Source of the DNA: Phenylobacterium sp. NIBR 498073
GTDB lineage: Bacteria; Pseudomonadota; Alphaproteobacteria; Caulobacterales; Caulobacteraceae
Reading direction: 5' to 3'
Assembly (NCBI RefSeq): GCF_027286305.1
Contig: NZ_CP114599.1
Span: 372,001-436,000 of the forward strand
DNA: 64,000 nucleotides
Below the pieces are notes generated by a model. The model was not told the origin of the DNA and searched no databases. It saw only the letters and a list, made by a program, of their open reading frames with translations. Position numbers and translations under genes: made by a program. Positions within the stretch are counted from its first letter, which is position 1. Each line of letters begins with the position of its first letter. This document shows positions 15,370 through 24,436 of this stretch, piece after piece.

Positions 15370-16197
15370 CTAGGTCTTGGGGCCGGTCCGGTAGTCGTCG
15401 AACTTGCCGTCGCGCTCGCTGAGGGCGGCGGTGACGCCCTCGCGCAGCCGGGCCATGTAGTCGCGCGAGGCCCTGGTGCTCCAGCCGAGGGCGTGAAGGT
15501 CGGTGCCGGCGCGGATGCCCTGGCGCATGCCCATCACCTCCATCTGGCGATGCACGAGGCGCTTGTTGAGCTGGGCCAGCTCCGGATCGACCTTGGCGAT
15601 GCGCTGGGCCATGGCCAGGACCGCCGGCTCCAGGTCGTCCAGGGGGTAGGCGCGGTTGGCGAAGCCGAGGCGGACCGCCTCGTTTCCGTCGATGGAATCT
15701 CCGGTCAGCATCTGCTCCATGGCCGCGCGCATGCCCATCAGCCAGACGTGATAGTGGTTGTCGGGCGGGCTCATGGTGCGCACGGCGGGATAGCCGATCT
15801 GGGCGTCCTCGGCGACGTAGACCAGGTCGCAGGCGACGGCGAGTTCGGAGCCGCCGGCCAGGCACCAGCCGTGCACCTGGGCGATCACCGGCTTGGCCAG
15901 GTCCCAGACCCGGAAGCAGCCGTCGACGACATGGCGCGCCCACTGGCCCTGGTTCCCGGCCGTGTGCCAGGGGAGCTCGCCGACCCCGGCCAGGTCGTAG
16001 CCGGACGAAAAGCAGGTCCCCGCCCCGCGAATGATCATCACCCGCACGTCGGGGTCGGCGTCGCCAGCCTCCAGCGCTGCGAAGATCTCGGCCCGGAGCG
16101 CATTGGAGAGGGCGTTGCGCTTGGCGGGGCGGTTGAGGGTGATGCGGCGCACGTGCGGCGCCGGATCGTCGGTCAGCAGGATCGGCGCGTCGGCCAT
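15370..16197 (-). CDS. Enoyl-CoA hydratase/isomerase (crotonase) family protein
   Basis: The 275-residue crotonase-fold enzyme acts on acyl-CoA. RITLNRPAKRNAL opens the domain, the oxyanion-hole stretch GAGTCFSSGYDLAG lies near residue 60-70, and the second element QVHGWCLAGGSELAVACD lies near 110-125. A Glu or Asp at the usual catalytic position is not obvious, so the reaction is open. The start ATG 16197 is preceded by a strong GGAGGAGG ribosome-binding site that is buried in a perfect hairpin. Confidence 0.85.
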   Translation of the reverse strand: MADAPILLTDDPAPHVRRITLNRPAKRNALSNALRAEIFAALEAGDADPDVRVMIIRGAGTCFSSGYDLAGVGELPWHTAGNQGQWARHVVDGCFRVWDLAKPVIAQVHGWCLAGGSELAVACDLVYVAEDAQIGYPAVRTMSPPDNHYHVWLMGMRAAMEQMLTGDSIDGNEAVRLGFANRAYPLDDLEPAVLAMAQRIAKVDPELAQLNKRLVHRQMEVMGMRQGIRAGTDLHALGWSTRASRDYMARLREGVTAALSERDGKFDDYRTGPKT

Positions 16198-16202
16198 GGG
16201 GT

Positions 16203-16225
16203 CCTCCTCCGGGTTTCGGAGGAGG
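16203..16225 (-). promoter_or_regulatory. Perfect 9-bp hairpin that sequesters the crotonase ribosome-binding site
   Basis: Read on the minus strand, CCTCCTCCG, a five-base AAACC loop and CGGAGGAGG form a nine-pair GC-rich stem. The 3' arm is the Shine-Dalgarno sequence itself, five bases before the ATG at 16197. In the folded mRNA the ribosome-binding site would be paired. A translational switch is an inference; the pairing is seen directly. Confidence 0.6.
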
Positions 16226-16260
16226 GTCGGCGCTTGACGCCGCGACAGTCAAAGCCGTGC

Positions 16261-17094
16261 TCAGGCCAGGCGCAGGACCACGGCGCCGGCGGCGATCAGC
16301 AGGGCCGCGAGAATGCGGCCAGGGGTCGGACGCTCGCGCAGCACGAAGACCGCGATGGCGGTGGCGAACAGGATCGAGGTCTCGCGCAAGGCGGCGATCA
16401 CCGCCACCGGCGCGTAGGTCATCGCCCATAGCGCCAGGCCGTAGGAGGTCAGCGTCCCCAGCCCGCCGACCACGCCGAGCGCAAGGTGCGTGCGGGCATA
16501 GGGGATGAAGGTGCGCCAGCGGGCGGCCAGCACCCAGATCAGCAGCGGCGCGCCCGAGAGCAGGTTGAGCCAGAGGGTGTAGGCGGCGGGCGTCCCCGAG
16601 GCCCGGACCCCGGCCCCGTCGATCAGGGTGTAGCTGGCGATGACCACCGCGTTGAGCAGGGCCGCGCGCACGCCGGCGCCGCTGGTCCCGCGCGCGCCGA
16701 GCGCCAGGCTGAGCACCCCGCCGCAGATCAGGGCTATCCCGACGGTCGCGACGGCGGACAGCTGCTCGCCCAGCCAGAAGCGGCTGACCAGGGCGACGAT
16801 CAGCGGCGCGGTCCCGCGCATCAGCGGATAGGCCTGGCTCATGTCGGCGCCGCGATAGGCGCGGGCGACCAGCAGGTAGTAGCCGACCTGCAGCACGGTG
16901 GAGGCGGCCAGGAACGGCCAGCTCTCGCGCGCCGGCTGGGCCAGGAACGGCAGGGCCAGCGCCGAGATCACCGCCGCGGCGGCGGCGACCAGGATGGTGG
17001 TCAGCAGCTTGTCCGGCGCCAGCTTGACGATGGCGTTCCAGCTCGCATGCAGCAGGGCCGCGAAGAGAACGATGCCGAAGACGCTGAGGGGCAT
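16261..17094 (-). CDS. EamA/DMT-superfamily transporter
   Basis: The 277-residue protein has ten hydrophobic segments and two EamA-type repeats. It starts MPLSVFGIVLFAALLHASWNAIVK (only part quoted: LLHASWNAIVK is the typical first-helix motif) and has YRGADMSQAYPLMRGTAPLIV in the first half. Members of this group export small metabolites or amino acids, and the substrate here is unknown. It is upstream of the crotonase gene on the same strand with a 63-base gap. Confidence 0.85.
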   Translation of the reverse strand: MPLSVFGIVLFAALLHASWNAIVKLAPDKLLTTILVAAAAAVISALALPFLAQPARESWPFLAASTVLQVGYYLLVARAYRGADMSQAYPLMRGTAPLIVALVSRFWLGEQLSAVATVGIALICGGVLSLALGARGTSGAGVRAALLNAVVIASYTLIDGAGVRASGTPAAYTLWLNLLSGAPLLIWVLAARWRTFIPYARTHLALGVVGGLGTLTSYGLALWAMTYAPVAVIAALRETSILFATAIAVFVLRERPTPGRILAALLIAAGAVVLRLA

Positions 17095-17101
17095 GGGGCG
17101 C

Positions 17102-17245
17102 GCGTGTCATCCCGGTTTCGGCCGCAGGCCGAAGACCGGGACCCATGAACACCAGATCCTACAGGATGCGGCGCCGGCCCGGCCAAGATTTCCTTCGCCG
17201 ACGCAAATGGGTCCCGGTCTTGCTTCGCAAACCGGGATGACACGT
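17102..17245. repeat. GTCATCCCGG-type palindrome (long form)
   Basis: The ends GTGTCATCCCGGTTTCGG and CTTCGCAAACCGGGATGACAC are inverted. Inside are GACCGGGACCCATGAACACC and ATGGGTCCCGGTCTTGC, also inverted. It separates the EamA gene from purU. Related copies are at 6621, 28351 and 43652. Confidence 0.9.
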
Positions 17246-17253
17246 GATGCAGT

Positions 17254-18096
17254 TTAGTCCGTGAACACCACGGTCTTGGCGCCGTTCAGCAGCACGCGGT
17301 CTTCCAGCCGCCAGCGGACGGCTCTCGCCAGGACCCGGCGCTCGATGTCGCGGCCCTTGCGGATCAGGGCGGCGGGGGTGTCGCGGTGGCTGATGCGCTC
17401 GACGTCCTGCTCGATGATCGGGCCTTCGTCGAGGTCGGCGGTGACGTAGTGGGCGGTGGCCCCGATCACCTTCACGCCGCGCTCGTGGGCCTGGTGGTAG
17501 GGCCGCGCGCCCTTGAAGCCGGGCAGGAACGAGTGGTGGATGTTGATGCACCGCTCCTCAAGCTTGGCCGCCAGGCCGTCGGACAGCACCTGCATGTAGC
17601 GGGCGAGGACGACGAGTTCGGTGTCGGTGTCCTGGATCAGCTTCCAGATCGCCGCTTCCTGCTCCAGCTTGGTCGAGCGCTTGACCGGGAGGTGGTGGAA
17701 CGGCACGTCCGAGAGGTCGAGGTTGGCGTAGGTCTCGATCGGGTGGTTGGAGACCACGGCGGTGATCTCCATCGGCAGTTCGCCGCGCCGCCAGCGATAG
17801 AGCAGGTCGGCCAGGCAGTGGTCCTGCTGGCTGGCCAGGATCATGACCTTGCGCTTGACCTTCGGGTCACGCAGCGACCAGCGCATGGAAAAGCCCTTGG
17901 CCAGTTCCTCGAACTGTCCGCGCAGGGCGGGCAGGTCCGCGCCCTTGGCGTCGAAGACGACGCGCATGAAGAACTTGCCGGTCTCCTGGTCGTCGTACTG
18001 CTGGGCGTCGAGGATGTTGGCGCCGCGCTCGAACAGGAAGGCCGAGACGCGCGCGACGATGCCCGGCTGGTCGGGGCAGGAGAGGGTCAGGATCAT
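17254..18096 (-). CDS. purU: Formyltetrahydrofolate deformylase
   Basis: The 280-residue cytosolic enzyme hydrolyses 10-formyl-THF to THF and formate, balancing one-carbon pools and feeding formate to PurT. An N-terminal ACT domain (starts [19 protein letters not shown], about residues 3-80) is followed by a formyltransferase domain. The active-site stretch [19 protein letters not shown] has the catalytic Asn and His, and [13 protein letters not shown] has the Asp. Length and motifs are typical. It is divergent from argE. Confidence 0.95.
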   Translation of the reverse strand: MILTLSCPDQPGIVARVSAFLFERGANILDAQQYDDQETGKFFMRVVFDAKGADLPALRGQFEELAKGFSMRWSLRDPKVKRKVMILASQQDHCLADLLYRWRRGELPMEITAVVSNHPIETYANLDLSDVPFHHLPVKRSTKLEQEAAIWKLIQDTDTELVVLARYMQVLSDGLAAKLEERCINIHHSFLPGFKGARPYHQAHERGVKVIGATAHYVTADLDEGPIIEQDVERISHRDTPAALIRKGRDIERRVLARAVRWRLEDRVLLNGAKTVVFTD

Positions 18097-18187
18097 GGCG
18101 CCTGTCTAGGCCGCGATCATGATCAATACGTCAAGGCTGGAGGCTCGCGGCTTGGAGGTCGGCGGCGGGCGGGCTTAGGTTGCGCCC

Positions 18188-19369
18188 ATGCCCACGCCCC
18201 AAGCCCTGACCGCCCGCGCGCTGGAGATCCTCGAGACGCTCGTGGCCTTCGACACCACCTCGCGCCTGTCCAACTTGGCCCTCATCGAGTGGGTGGAGGC
18301 CTATCTCGACGGTCACGGGGTCGCGCACCGGCGGGTTCCGAACCATGACGGCAGCAAGTCGAACCTGATCGCCAGCATTGGGCCAGCCGAGGCCGGCGGG
18401 GTGGTGCTGTCGGGCCATACCGACGTGGTGCCGGTCGACGGCCAGGCCTGGACCAGCGATCCCTTCGTGCTGACGCCCAAGGACGACGGGCGGATCTATG
18501 GCCGCGGGACGTGCGACATGAAGGGGTTCCTGGCCCTGGCGCTGGCGGCGGTTCCGGGCCTGGCCGCGGCGAACGCGAAGAAGCCGGTGCACCTGGCGTT
18601 TTCCTACGACGAGGAGATCGGCTGCCTGGGCGCGCCGGACATGATCGCGGTGATCGCCCGCGAACTGCCGCGCCCGGCGCTGGTGGTGGTCGGCGAGCCG
18701 ACGATGATGGAGGCGGTGCGCGGCCATAAGGGCATCTCGACCTTCACCGTCACGGTGACCGGCAAGGAGGCCCATTCCAGCCAGACTCAGCTGGGGGTCT
18801 CGGCGATCATGGAGGCGATCCCGCTGCTGGCGTCGCTGAAGGCGCTGGCCGCCCGGCTGGAGGAGGAGGCCGATCCGGCCTCGCCGTTCACGCCCAGGCA
18901 CGCGACCCTGACCGTCGGCCTGCTGAACGGCGGCACGGCCGGCAACATCCTGGCGCGGGAGTGCGCGTTCCAGTTCGACCTGCGCTGCCCGCCCGGCCAG
19001 GACCCGCTGGCGCTGCTGGCCCCGTTCCGGGCGCAGGTGGCGGGGCTGGACGCGCGGCTGAAGGCGCTGTTCCCGCAGGCCGGGGCGAAGATCGTGCAGC
19101 GCTCGGGCACCCCGCCGCTGTCGCCGGAGGAGGACGGAGCGGCCGAACTGTTCGCCCGGCGGCTGGCCGGCGACAACGGCCCGGCCCGGGTGGTGCCCTA
19201 TGCGGCCGAAGCCGGGCAGTTCCAGGAGGCGGGCTTCTCGACCGTCATCTGCGGCCCCGGCTCGATCGACCAGGCCCACCAGGCCGACGAGTATGTCGAC
19301 CGCGCCCAGATGGAGCGCGGCGCGGCGTTCATGGCGCGGTTGATCGATTGGGCCGCAGCGGGCGAATGA
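18188..19369 (+). CDS. argE: Acetylornithine deacetylase
   Basis: The 393-residue M20-family dizinc hydrolase releases ornithine from N-acetylornithine in arginine synthesis. Metal-ligand motifs are SGHTDVVPVDGQ (His and first Asp, about residues 78-90), GRGTCDMKGFLA (bridging Asp near 112) and YDEEIGCLG (catalytic Glu near 142). The dimerisation domain begins near RGHKGIS. The last His is in the GPGSIDQAHQADEYV stretch. The final 41 bases overlap the convergent glycosyltransferase gene. Confidence 0.92.
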   Translation: MPTPQALTARALEILETLVAFDTTSRLSNLALIEWVEAYLDGHGVAHRRVPNHDGSKSNLIASIGPAEAGGVVLSGHTDVVPVDGQAWTSDPFVLTPKDDGRIYGRGTCDMKGFLALALAAVPGLAAANAKKPVHLAFSYDEEIGCLGAPDMIAVIARELPRPALVVVGEPTMMEAVRGHKGISTFTVTVTGKEAHSSQTQLGVSAIMEAIPLLASLKALAARLEEEADPASPFTPRHATLTVGLLNGGTAGNILARECAFQFDLRCPPGQDPLALLAPFRAQVAGLDARLKALFPQAGAKIVQRSGTPPLSPEEDGAAELFARRLAGDNGPARVVPYAAEAGQFQEAGFSTVICGPGSIDQAHQADEYVDRAQMERGAAFMARLIDWAAAGE

Positions 19370-20417
19370 CCGCCCGCCGCCCGAACAGGTCGTAGGGGTT
19401 CCAGGTCATGGCCCGGGCGATCTGGGCCGTCGAGGCGCGCCGCCGCTTCTGGACCTGTCGGCGGCTCTTGAGGATGGTCGGCAGCCCCTTGAGGGACTCG
19501 GTGAACGCCCGCCAGACGATGTGGGCGTGCGGATGGTTCTCGCGCCGGCTGGAGATGTAGGCGACCGCCACCAGGTGCAGCGGCACGACGATCGGCAGCA
19601 GCGGCCAGGGCGTGTCCTTGTAGACCACGTAGAAGCGGTTGCGGGTGCCGTGGAAGACGGCGAACTCCGACTTGCGCCCGCCGGTAGAGGCCGAGCCGAC
19701 ATGGTGGATGGTGGCGGCTGGGACCAGCACGGTCGGCTCGCCGGCCAGCTGCAACCGGTAGCCGAGGTCGACGTCCTCGGAATAGCAGAAGAAGAACTCG
19801 TCGAAGCCGCCGAGCTCTAGGAACAGCTCCCGGTCGATCATCATCGCCGCGCCGCAGGGCGAGAACACCTCGCCCTCGGGGGTGTTTCCGGGATCGGGGG
19901 CCAGATAGCCGCCGCGGTAGGGGATGCCGTAGCCGCTCATGACGTCGCCCAGGCCGTCGAGATGGGTCGGGTCCTCGGCCATCACCTGGCGCGAGGTGAA
20001 GGAGCGCACCTGCGGATGGCGCCCGGCGGCCGCGACCAATTGTTCCAGCCAGTCGGGCTCGGCGTAGGCGTCGGGGTTGAGCAGCACGAACCAGCGGCCG
20101 CGCCCCAGCCGCGCGGCCTGGTTGCCGGCCCCGGAGAAGCCGAGGTTCTCGGCGTTCTCGATCAGCCGCACGAACGGAAACTCGCGCGCGATCGCGCCGT
20201 CGCCGGGATCGGGCGAGGCGTTGTCGATCACCAGGGTCTCGAAGTCGCGATAGGTCTGGTCGGCCAGGTGCTGCAGGCAGGCGCGCAGGGTCGGGCCGGA
20301 ATTGTAGGCGATGACGCAGACTGTGATCTGAACCGCGGTCTCGACTGATGATGCGACTGGGGACTTGGCTGGGCTTTGCGGCGCTGGCGACTTGTGTTCC
20401 TGCGCGTGGTCGTTCAT
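19329..20417 (-). CDS. Glycosyltransferase family 2, rhamnosyltransferase-like
   Basis: The 362-residue GT-A fold enzyme has ITVCVIAYNSGPTLRACL at the N-terminus after a 25-residue Ser/Pro-rich lead, VIDNASPD near residue 60, ENLGFSGAGNQAA near 90 and LLNPDA near 110, the acidic metal or nucleotide site. The C-terminal half has CGAAMMIDRELFLELGGFDE and EDVDLGYRLQLAG. These features match WbbL-like rhamnosyltransferases of O-antigen or exopolysaccharide assembly. The start is ATG 20417, 30 bases from the divergent rfbC, which makes the rhamnose precursor; that supports but does not prove a dTDP-rhamnose donor. Confidence 0.85.
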   Translation of the reverse strand: MNDHAQEHKSPAPQSPAKSPVASSVETAVQITVCVIAYNSGPTLRACLQHLADQTYRDFETLVIDNASPDPGDGAIAREFPFVRLIENAENLGFSGAGNQAARLGRGRWFVLLNPDAYAEPDWLEQLVAAAGRHPQVRSFTSRQVMAEDPTHLDGLGDVMSGYGIPYRGGYLAPDPGNTPEGEVFSPCGAAMMIDRELFLELGGFDEFFFCYSEDVDLGYRLQLAGEPTVLVPAATIHHVGSASTGGRKSEFAVFHGTRNRFYVVYKDTPWPLLPIVVPLHLVAVAYISSRRENHPHAHIVWRAFTESLKGLPTILKSRRQVQKRRRASTAQIARAMTWNPYDLFGRRAVIRPLRPNRSTAP

Positions 20418-20447
20418 GCGGGGGCGGTTCCAAACTTGCAGGCAGCC

Positions 20448-21002
20448 ATGACGTCGATCACGCCGCTCTCCATTCCTGAGGTCCTGCTTATCACGCCCAA
20501 GCGCCATGGCGATGCGCGCGGCTGGTTCGCCGAGACCTGGAGCCGCCGTTCGCTGGCGGCGGCCGGCGCCGACCACGACTTCGTGCAGGACAACCAGGCC
20601 TTCAACGCCAAGGCCGGCACAGTGCGCGGGCTGCACTTTCAGAACGCGCCGCATCCCCAGGCCAAGCTGGTGCGGGCGCTGCGCGGCGAGATCTTCGACG
20701 TGGCGGTCGACATCCGTCCCGGCTCGCCGACCTTCGGCCAGTGGGTGGGCGCGAGACTGACCGCCGAGGGCGGCGAGCAGCTGCTGGTGCCGCGCGGCTT
20801 CGCGCACGGCTACCAGACCCTGACCGACGGCTGTGAGCTGGCCTACAAGGTCGACGGCGACTACGCGCCGCAGACCGAGGGTTCGCTGCTGTGGAACGAC
20901 CCCGAGGTCGCCATCGCCTGGCCGTGGGACGGAGAGGTCATCCTCTCCGACAAGGACCGCGTGGCGCCGCGGCTGAAGGACATGCCGGCGGCGTCGTTCT
21001 GA
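20448..21002 (+). CDS. rfbC: dTDP-4-dehydrorhamnose 3,5-epimerase
   Basis: The 184-residue cupin-fold epimerase of the dTDP-L-rhamnose pathway has TPKRHGDARGWFAETW near the N-terminus, QDNQAF and the active-site His in GTVRGLHFQ near residue 60-65, VDIRPGSPTFGQW, then VPRGFAHGYQTL near 120. It runs to full family length. The other rfb genes (A, B, D) are not in the window. The start is ATG 20448. Confidence 0.93.
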   Translation: MTSITPLSIPEVLLITPKRHGDARGWFAETWSRRSLAAAGADHDFVQDNQAFNAKAGTVRGLHFQNAPHPQAKLVRALRGEIFDVAVDIRPGSPTFGQWVGARLTAEGGEQLLVPRGFAHGYQTLTDGCELAYKVDGDYAPQTEGSLLWNDPEVAIAWPWDGEVILSDKDRVAPRLKDMPAASF

Positions 21003-21033
21003 ACGACCGCCCGGACTGAAACGAGTGACGGAA

Positions 21034-21855
21034 ATGAGTGAGCTGGTCCGCATCCTCGACATCGAGGCGATCGACCTGGACATGTTCCGGGGCCACACGC
21101 CCCCGGGCGAGACGCGGCGCATCTATGGCGGCCAGGTGGTGGCCCAGGCGCTGGCCGCGGCCTATCGCACCGTCGACGGGCGGGTCTGCCACTCGATGCA
21201 CGCCTATTTCATCCGCGGCGGCGATCCGAAGATTCCGATCCTGCTGAAGGTCGAGCGGGTGCGCGACGGCGGCAGCTTCACCATGCGGCGGGTCACCGCC
21301 CTGCAGCACGGCCAGCAGATCTTCAACCTGTCGGCCTCGTTCCAGGTCCCGGAGGCGGGGCTGGAGCACCAGATCGCGATGCCGGCCCTGCCGGGACCGG
21401 ACGGCCTGCTCGACGAGGACGAACTGCGCGCGGCCGGCGGCGAGACCGAGACGCGGCGGACCTGGCCGGTCGAGGTGCGGCCGATCGATCCGCCGCCCTA
21501 TGGCACCGCGCCGGTGATGGACCCCGAGCAGGCGATCTGGTTCCGGGCCCGTGAGCCGCTGGGCGCCGACCCGATGATCCACCAGTGCGCCCTGGCCTAT
21601 GCCACCGACATGACCCTGCTGGACACCTCGCTGCGCCCGCACGGCATTCCGTGGAGCGAGGGGCGGCTGCAGGTCGCCAGCCTCGACCATGCGCTGTGGT
21701 TCCATCACGCCACCGACTTCACCCAGTGGCACCTCTATGTGCAGGACAGCCCTTCGGCCTCGGGCGGGCGCGGCTTCAACCGCGGCTCGATCTTCGACCA
21801 GAGCGGCAAACTGGTGGCCTCGGCCACGCAGGAAGCGCTGATCCGCTATCGGTAG
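21034..21855 (+). CDS. tesB: Acyl-CoA thioesterase II
   Basis: The 273-residue double hot-dog thioesterase hydrolyses medium- and long-chain acyl-CoA. GGQVVAQALAAAYRTV near the N-terminus, HSMHAYFIRGGDPKIPI and RDGGSFTMRRVTALQHGQQIF belong to the first hot-dog. ALAYATDMTLLDT (Asp of the active site) and LDHALWFHHATDFTQWHLY belong to the second. GTG 21025 is an alternative start three codons upstream. The gene stands 31 bases after rfbC. Confidence 0.92.
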   Translation: MSELVRILDIEAIDLDMFRGHTPPGETRRIYGGQVVAQALAAAYRTVDGRVCHSMHAYFIRGGDPKIPILLKVERVRDGGSFTMRRVTALQHGQQIFNLSASFQVPEAGLEHQIAMPALPGPDGLLDEDELRAAGGETETRRTWPVEVRPIDPPPYGTAPVMDPEQAIWFRAREPLGADPMIHQCALAYATDMTLLDTSLRPHGIPWSEGRLQVASLDHALWFHHATDFTQWHLYVQDSPSASGGRGFNRGSIFDQSGKLVASATQEALIRYR

Positions 21856-21863
21856 CAGCAAAT

Positions 21864-21974
21864 CCTCCCCTCTTGGGGGAGGTGGCGTCCCGTGAGGGAC
21901 GACGGAGGGGGACCGCTCCTGGAGTCCAAGTCCCCCTCAGTCAGCTTCGCTGACAGCTCCCCCAGAGGGGGAGC
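21864..21974. repeat. Type A palindromic repeat, reversed orientation
   Basis: It starts CCTCCCCTCTTGGGGGAGG and ends CCCTCAGTCAGCTTCGCTGAC then AGCTCCCCCAGAGGGGGAG, which is the complement of the copies at 11356 and 11641. It lies between the convergent tesB and old-yellow-enzyme genes. Confidence 0.85.
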
Positions 21975-21986
21975 AACTCGTGGGCG

Positions 21987-23075
21987 CTAGACCGTCTCTT
22001 GCTGGGCGACGAAGCCCTTCCAGCCGTTCATGTAGTCGACGAAGGCCGGGCCCAGGCGCTCGTTTCGCAGGTGCTCGCGCGTGACCGGCAGGGCGATCGA
22101 GACGAAGTCCGGGTCGGCGGCGACCTTCTGCGGGAAGTCGTGGTGCAGGATGGCGGCGCGGCCGATCAGGACGTAGTCGGCGCCGTCCGCCAGGCACTGG
22201 CGCGCGGTCGCGCCGGACATGATCTTGCCGGCGACCCCGAGCCGGACCTGCCCGCGGTCAAGTTCGGTGAAGTAGGACATCAGGCTGCGGCCCTGGAACG
22301 CTTCCTCGACCGGCTCCTTGGCCACGTCCCACAGCGACATGTCGAGATAGTCGATCTTGCCGTCGGCCAACACCTGGCGGGCGACCTCGATGATCTCGGC
22401 CAGCTCCAGGCCGAAACGCTCGGGCGACAGGCGCAGGCCGAGCTGGAAGTTCGCGCCGCAGCGGGCGCGGATCCCGTCGATGATCTCGAAGACAAGGCGG
22501 GCGCGGTTCTCCGGCGAGCCGCCGTAGCGGTCCTCGCGCCGGTTGAGGGTCGGCGACAGGAACTGGCAGAGCACGTAGCCGTGGGCGCCATGGATCTCGA
22601 CCCCGTCGAAGCCGGCCTTCTCGGCGCGGACGGCGGCGGCGATGAAGTCCTCGCGCAGCTGCTCGACCTCGGCCAGGGTCAGGGCTCGGGCGCCGGTCTC
22701 CGGATCGTCCGAAGGGCAGACCGGCGCCTGGCCGATGAGCTCCTGGGGCGAGCGGTTGCCGGCGTGGTGCAGCTGCAGGGCCGCGATGCTGCCCTTGGCC
22801 TTGATCGCCGCGGCCAGGCGGGTGAGGCCGGGCAGGTGCTGGTCGCCGAACACGCCGAGCTGGCCGGGAAAGCCCTGGCCGATGGCCTGGACGTGGGCGG
22901 CGCAGGTCATGGTCAGGCCGAAGCCGCCCTCGGCCCGATAGGTCAGCCAGGCGAACTCGTCGTCGGACAGCGTGCCGTCGGGGTGGCTCTGGGTGTTGGT
23001 CAGCGGAGCCAGCATGAAGCGGTTCTTCATCGCCGGGCCGTGCTGGAAGCTAAGGGGGGTGAACAGGTCGGTCAT
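21987..23075 (-). CDS. NADH:flavin oxidoreductase (old yellow enzyme family)
   Basis: The 362-residue FMN-dependent TIM-barrel protein begins with LFTPLSFQHGPAMKNRFMLAPLTN and has QLHHAGNRS near residue 100, the pair FDGVEIHGAHGYVLCQFLSP (catalytic His and Asn-like region near 165-180) and NRREDRYGGSPENRARL, a hallmark of the family. The C-terminal LADGADYVLIGRAAI closes the barrel. It reduces an unknown enone or enoyl substrate. Its start overlaps the stop of the upstream saccharopine-dehydrogenase-like gene by four bases, so they are translationally coupled. Confidence 0.9.
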   Translation of the reverse strand: MTDLFTPLSFQHGPAMKNRFMLAPLTNTQSHPDGTLSDDEFAWLTYRAEGGFGLTMTCAAHVQAIGQGFPGQLGVFGDQHLPGLTRLAAAIKAKGSIAALQLHHAGNRSPQELIGQAPVCPSDDPETGARALTLAEVEQLREDFIAAAVRAEKAGFDGVEIHGAHGYVLCQFLSPTLNRREDRYGGSPENRARLVFEIIDGIRARCGANFQLGLRLSPERFGLELAEIIEVARQVLADGKIDYLDMSLWDVAKEPVEEAFQGRSLMSYFTELDRGQVRLGVAGKIMSGATARQCLADGADYVLIGRAAILHHDFPQKVAADPDFVSIALPVTREHLRNERLGPAFVDYMNGWKGFVAQQETV

Positions 23076-24223
23076 GCTTCCACCTCGAACTTGAGGCCTG
23101 CGTTCTTCTGCAGGCGCGCGATCAGCTTGTCGCCCAGGGCCGCGCCCGGGACCCAGAGGCCGCCGGGAACGTCGGCGGCTTCCTTGACGAGACAGATGGC
23201 GGTCTCGGCGATCATTTTCGAGGTCGAGCCGTAGCCAGGGTCCTTGTCGCCCTTGACCGAGACCACGACCTTGCGGCCGTCGGCGGCGATGCCGATGAAG
23301 GCCGCGTCATAGAAGCCGGTCTCGCGCTCTTCCTTGCTGGGGCCCTCGCCCGGCTGCGGGCCGGCACCTTCCTCGAGGGCGAAGCTGGCCGGAGCCTTGG
23401 GGTCGACCACGGCCATTTCGTCATAGACGAAGTCCTGCCCGTAGGCGTGGCCCTGCAGGAAGTTCGAGCGGTGGACGTTCTTGGTGTTGATGGCGGCCAT
23501 CATGAACGGCCCGACGTCGGCGTTCAGGTCCTCGTCGTGCTCGACGGCCTGGCCGGCCGGCTGCTCGGGGCCCTTGAAGCCCGGGGTCAGGGCGAACGGG
23601 TCGACCATCAGGGCGAACAGGCTGGGGTCCTTCTGGATCGCGGCCATGGTGGCGCGGCCGCTGGCGGCGGTGCCGCCCGAGAGGCCGCCCTTGAGCTGGC
23701 GCATCCGGCCCTTCACCCGTGGGACCACGCCGCCGAGTTTCTGGCGGGCGGTCGCCTGCGCGAAGTAGACGCCCAGTTCGAACGGGATGGAGTCGAAGCC
23801 GCAGGAGAACAGGATGCGCGCGCCGCTCTTCTGGGCGGCCTCGTGGTGCTGCCTGATCATGGCGGCCATCCAGTTCGGCTCGCCGCAGAGGTCGAGATAG
23901 TCGGTTCCGGCCGCGACGCAGGCGGCGACCAGGTCCGAGCCATAGAGTTGGTAGGGGCCGACGGTGGTGAGGATCGCCTTGGCGCGCTCGACCATCGCCT
24001 TGACCGAGGCCGGGTCGCCGGCGTCGGCGACGATCAGCGGCGTGTCCTTGGGAGCGCCGATCTCGTCGCGGACCTGCTGCAGCTTCTCAAGGCTGCGTCC
24101 GGCCATGGCCCACTTCACCTCGCCGCCGACGCCGTACCGCCCGGCCAGGTGTTCGGCCACCAGCCGGCCGGTGAAGCCGGTCGCGCCGTAGACGATGATG
24201 TCGAATTCCGCGCCGCTGTTCAT
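23072..24223 (-). CDS. Saccharopine-dehydrogenase-like / trans-acting enoyl reductase family protein
   Basis: The 383-residue protein has an NAD(P)-binding Rossmann start FDIIVYGATGFTGRLVAEHLA (glycine motif GATGFTG, residues 13-19), VGPYQLYGSDLVAAC near 100, YLDLCGEPNWM and SCGFDSIPFELGVY near 145-160. These match the saccharopine dehydrogenase NADP-binding family to which mycobacterial trans-acting enoyl reductases belong. The substrate is unknown. ATG 24223 is the chosen start. The four-base overlap with the downstream flavin oxidoreductase suggests a two-enzyme reduction step. Confidence 0.87.
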   Translation of the reverse strand: MNSGAEFDIIVYGATGFTGRLVAEHLAGRYGVGGEVKWAMAGRSLEKLQQVRDEIGAPKDTPLIVADAGDPASVKAMVERAKAILTTVGPYQLYGSDLVAACVAAGTDYLDLCGEPNWMAAMIRQHHEAAQKSGARILFSCGFDSIPFELGVYFAQATARQKLGGVVPRVKGRMRQLKGGLSGGTAASGRATMAAIQKDPSLFALMVDPFALTPGFKGPEQPAGQAVEHDEDLNADVGPFMMAAINTKNVHRSNFLQGHAYGQDFVYDEMAVVDPKAPASFALEEGAGPQPGEGPSKEERETGFYDAAFIGIAADGRKVVVSVKGDKDPGYGSTSKMIAETAICLVKEAADVPGGLWVPGAALGDKLIARLQKNAGLKFEVEA

Positions 24224-24436
24224 GGCGTCTGTCTCCGCTTTCCGTCCCCTTGGAAGGGGCGGACCTTGCCGGAAAATCAGCGAGGCGCAAACGGGTGTTT
24301 GAAAATTGCGCGTGTCGAACGGCGTCCGAGGCGCTTTTCTCGCCCGTAGTGCTTCTCGCCCTTGCCCTGACCGTGGGGAAGCGGGTGAATGGGGGCATCC
24401 GACGTCGGCGGCGACCGGCGCGAAGGGAGATGCCGA

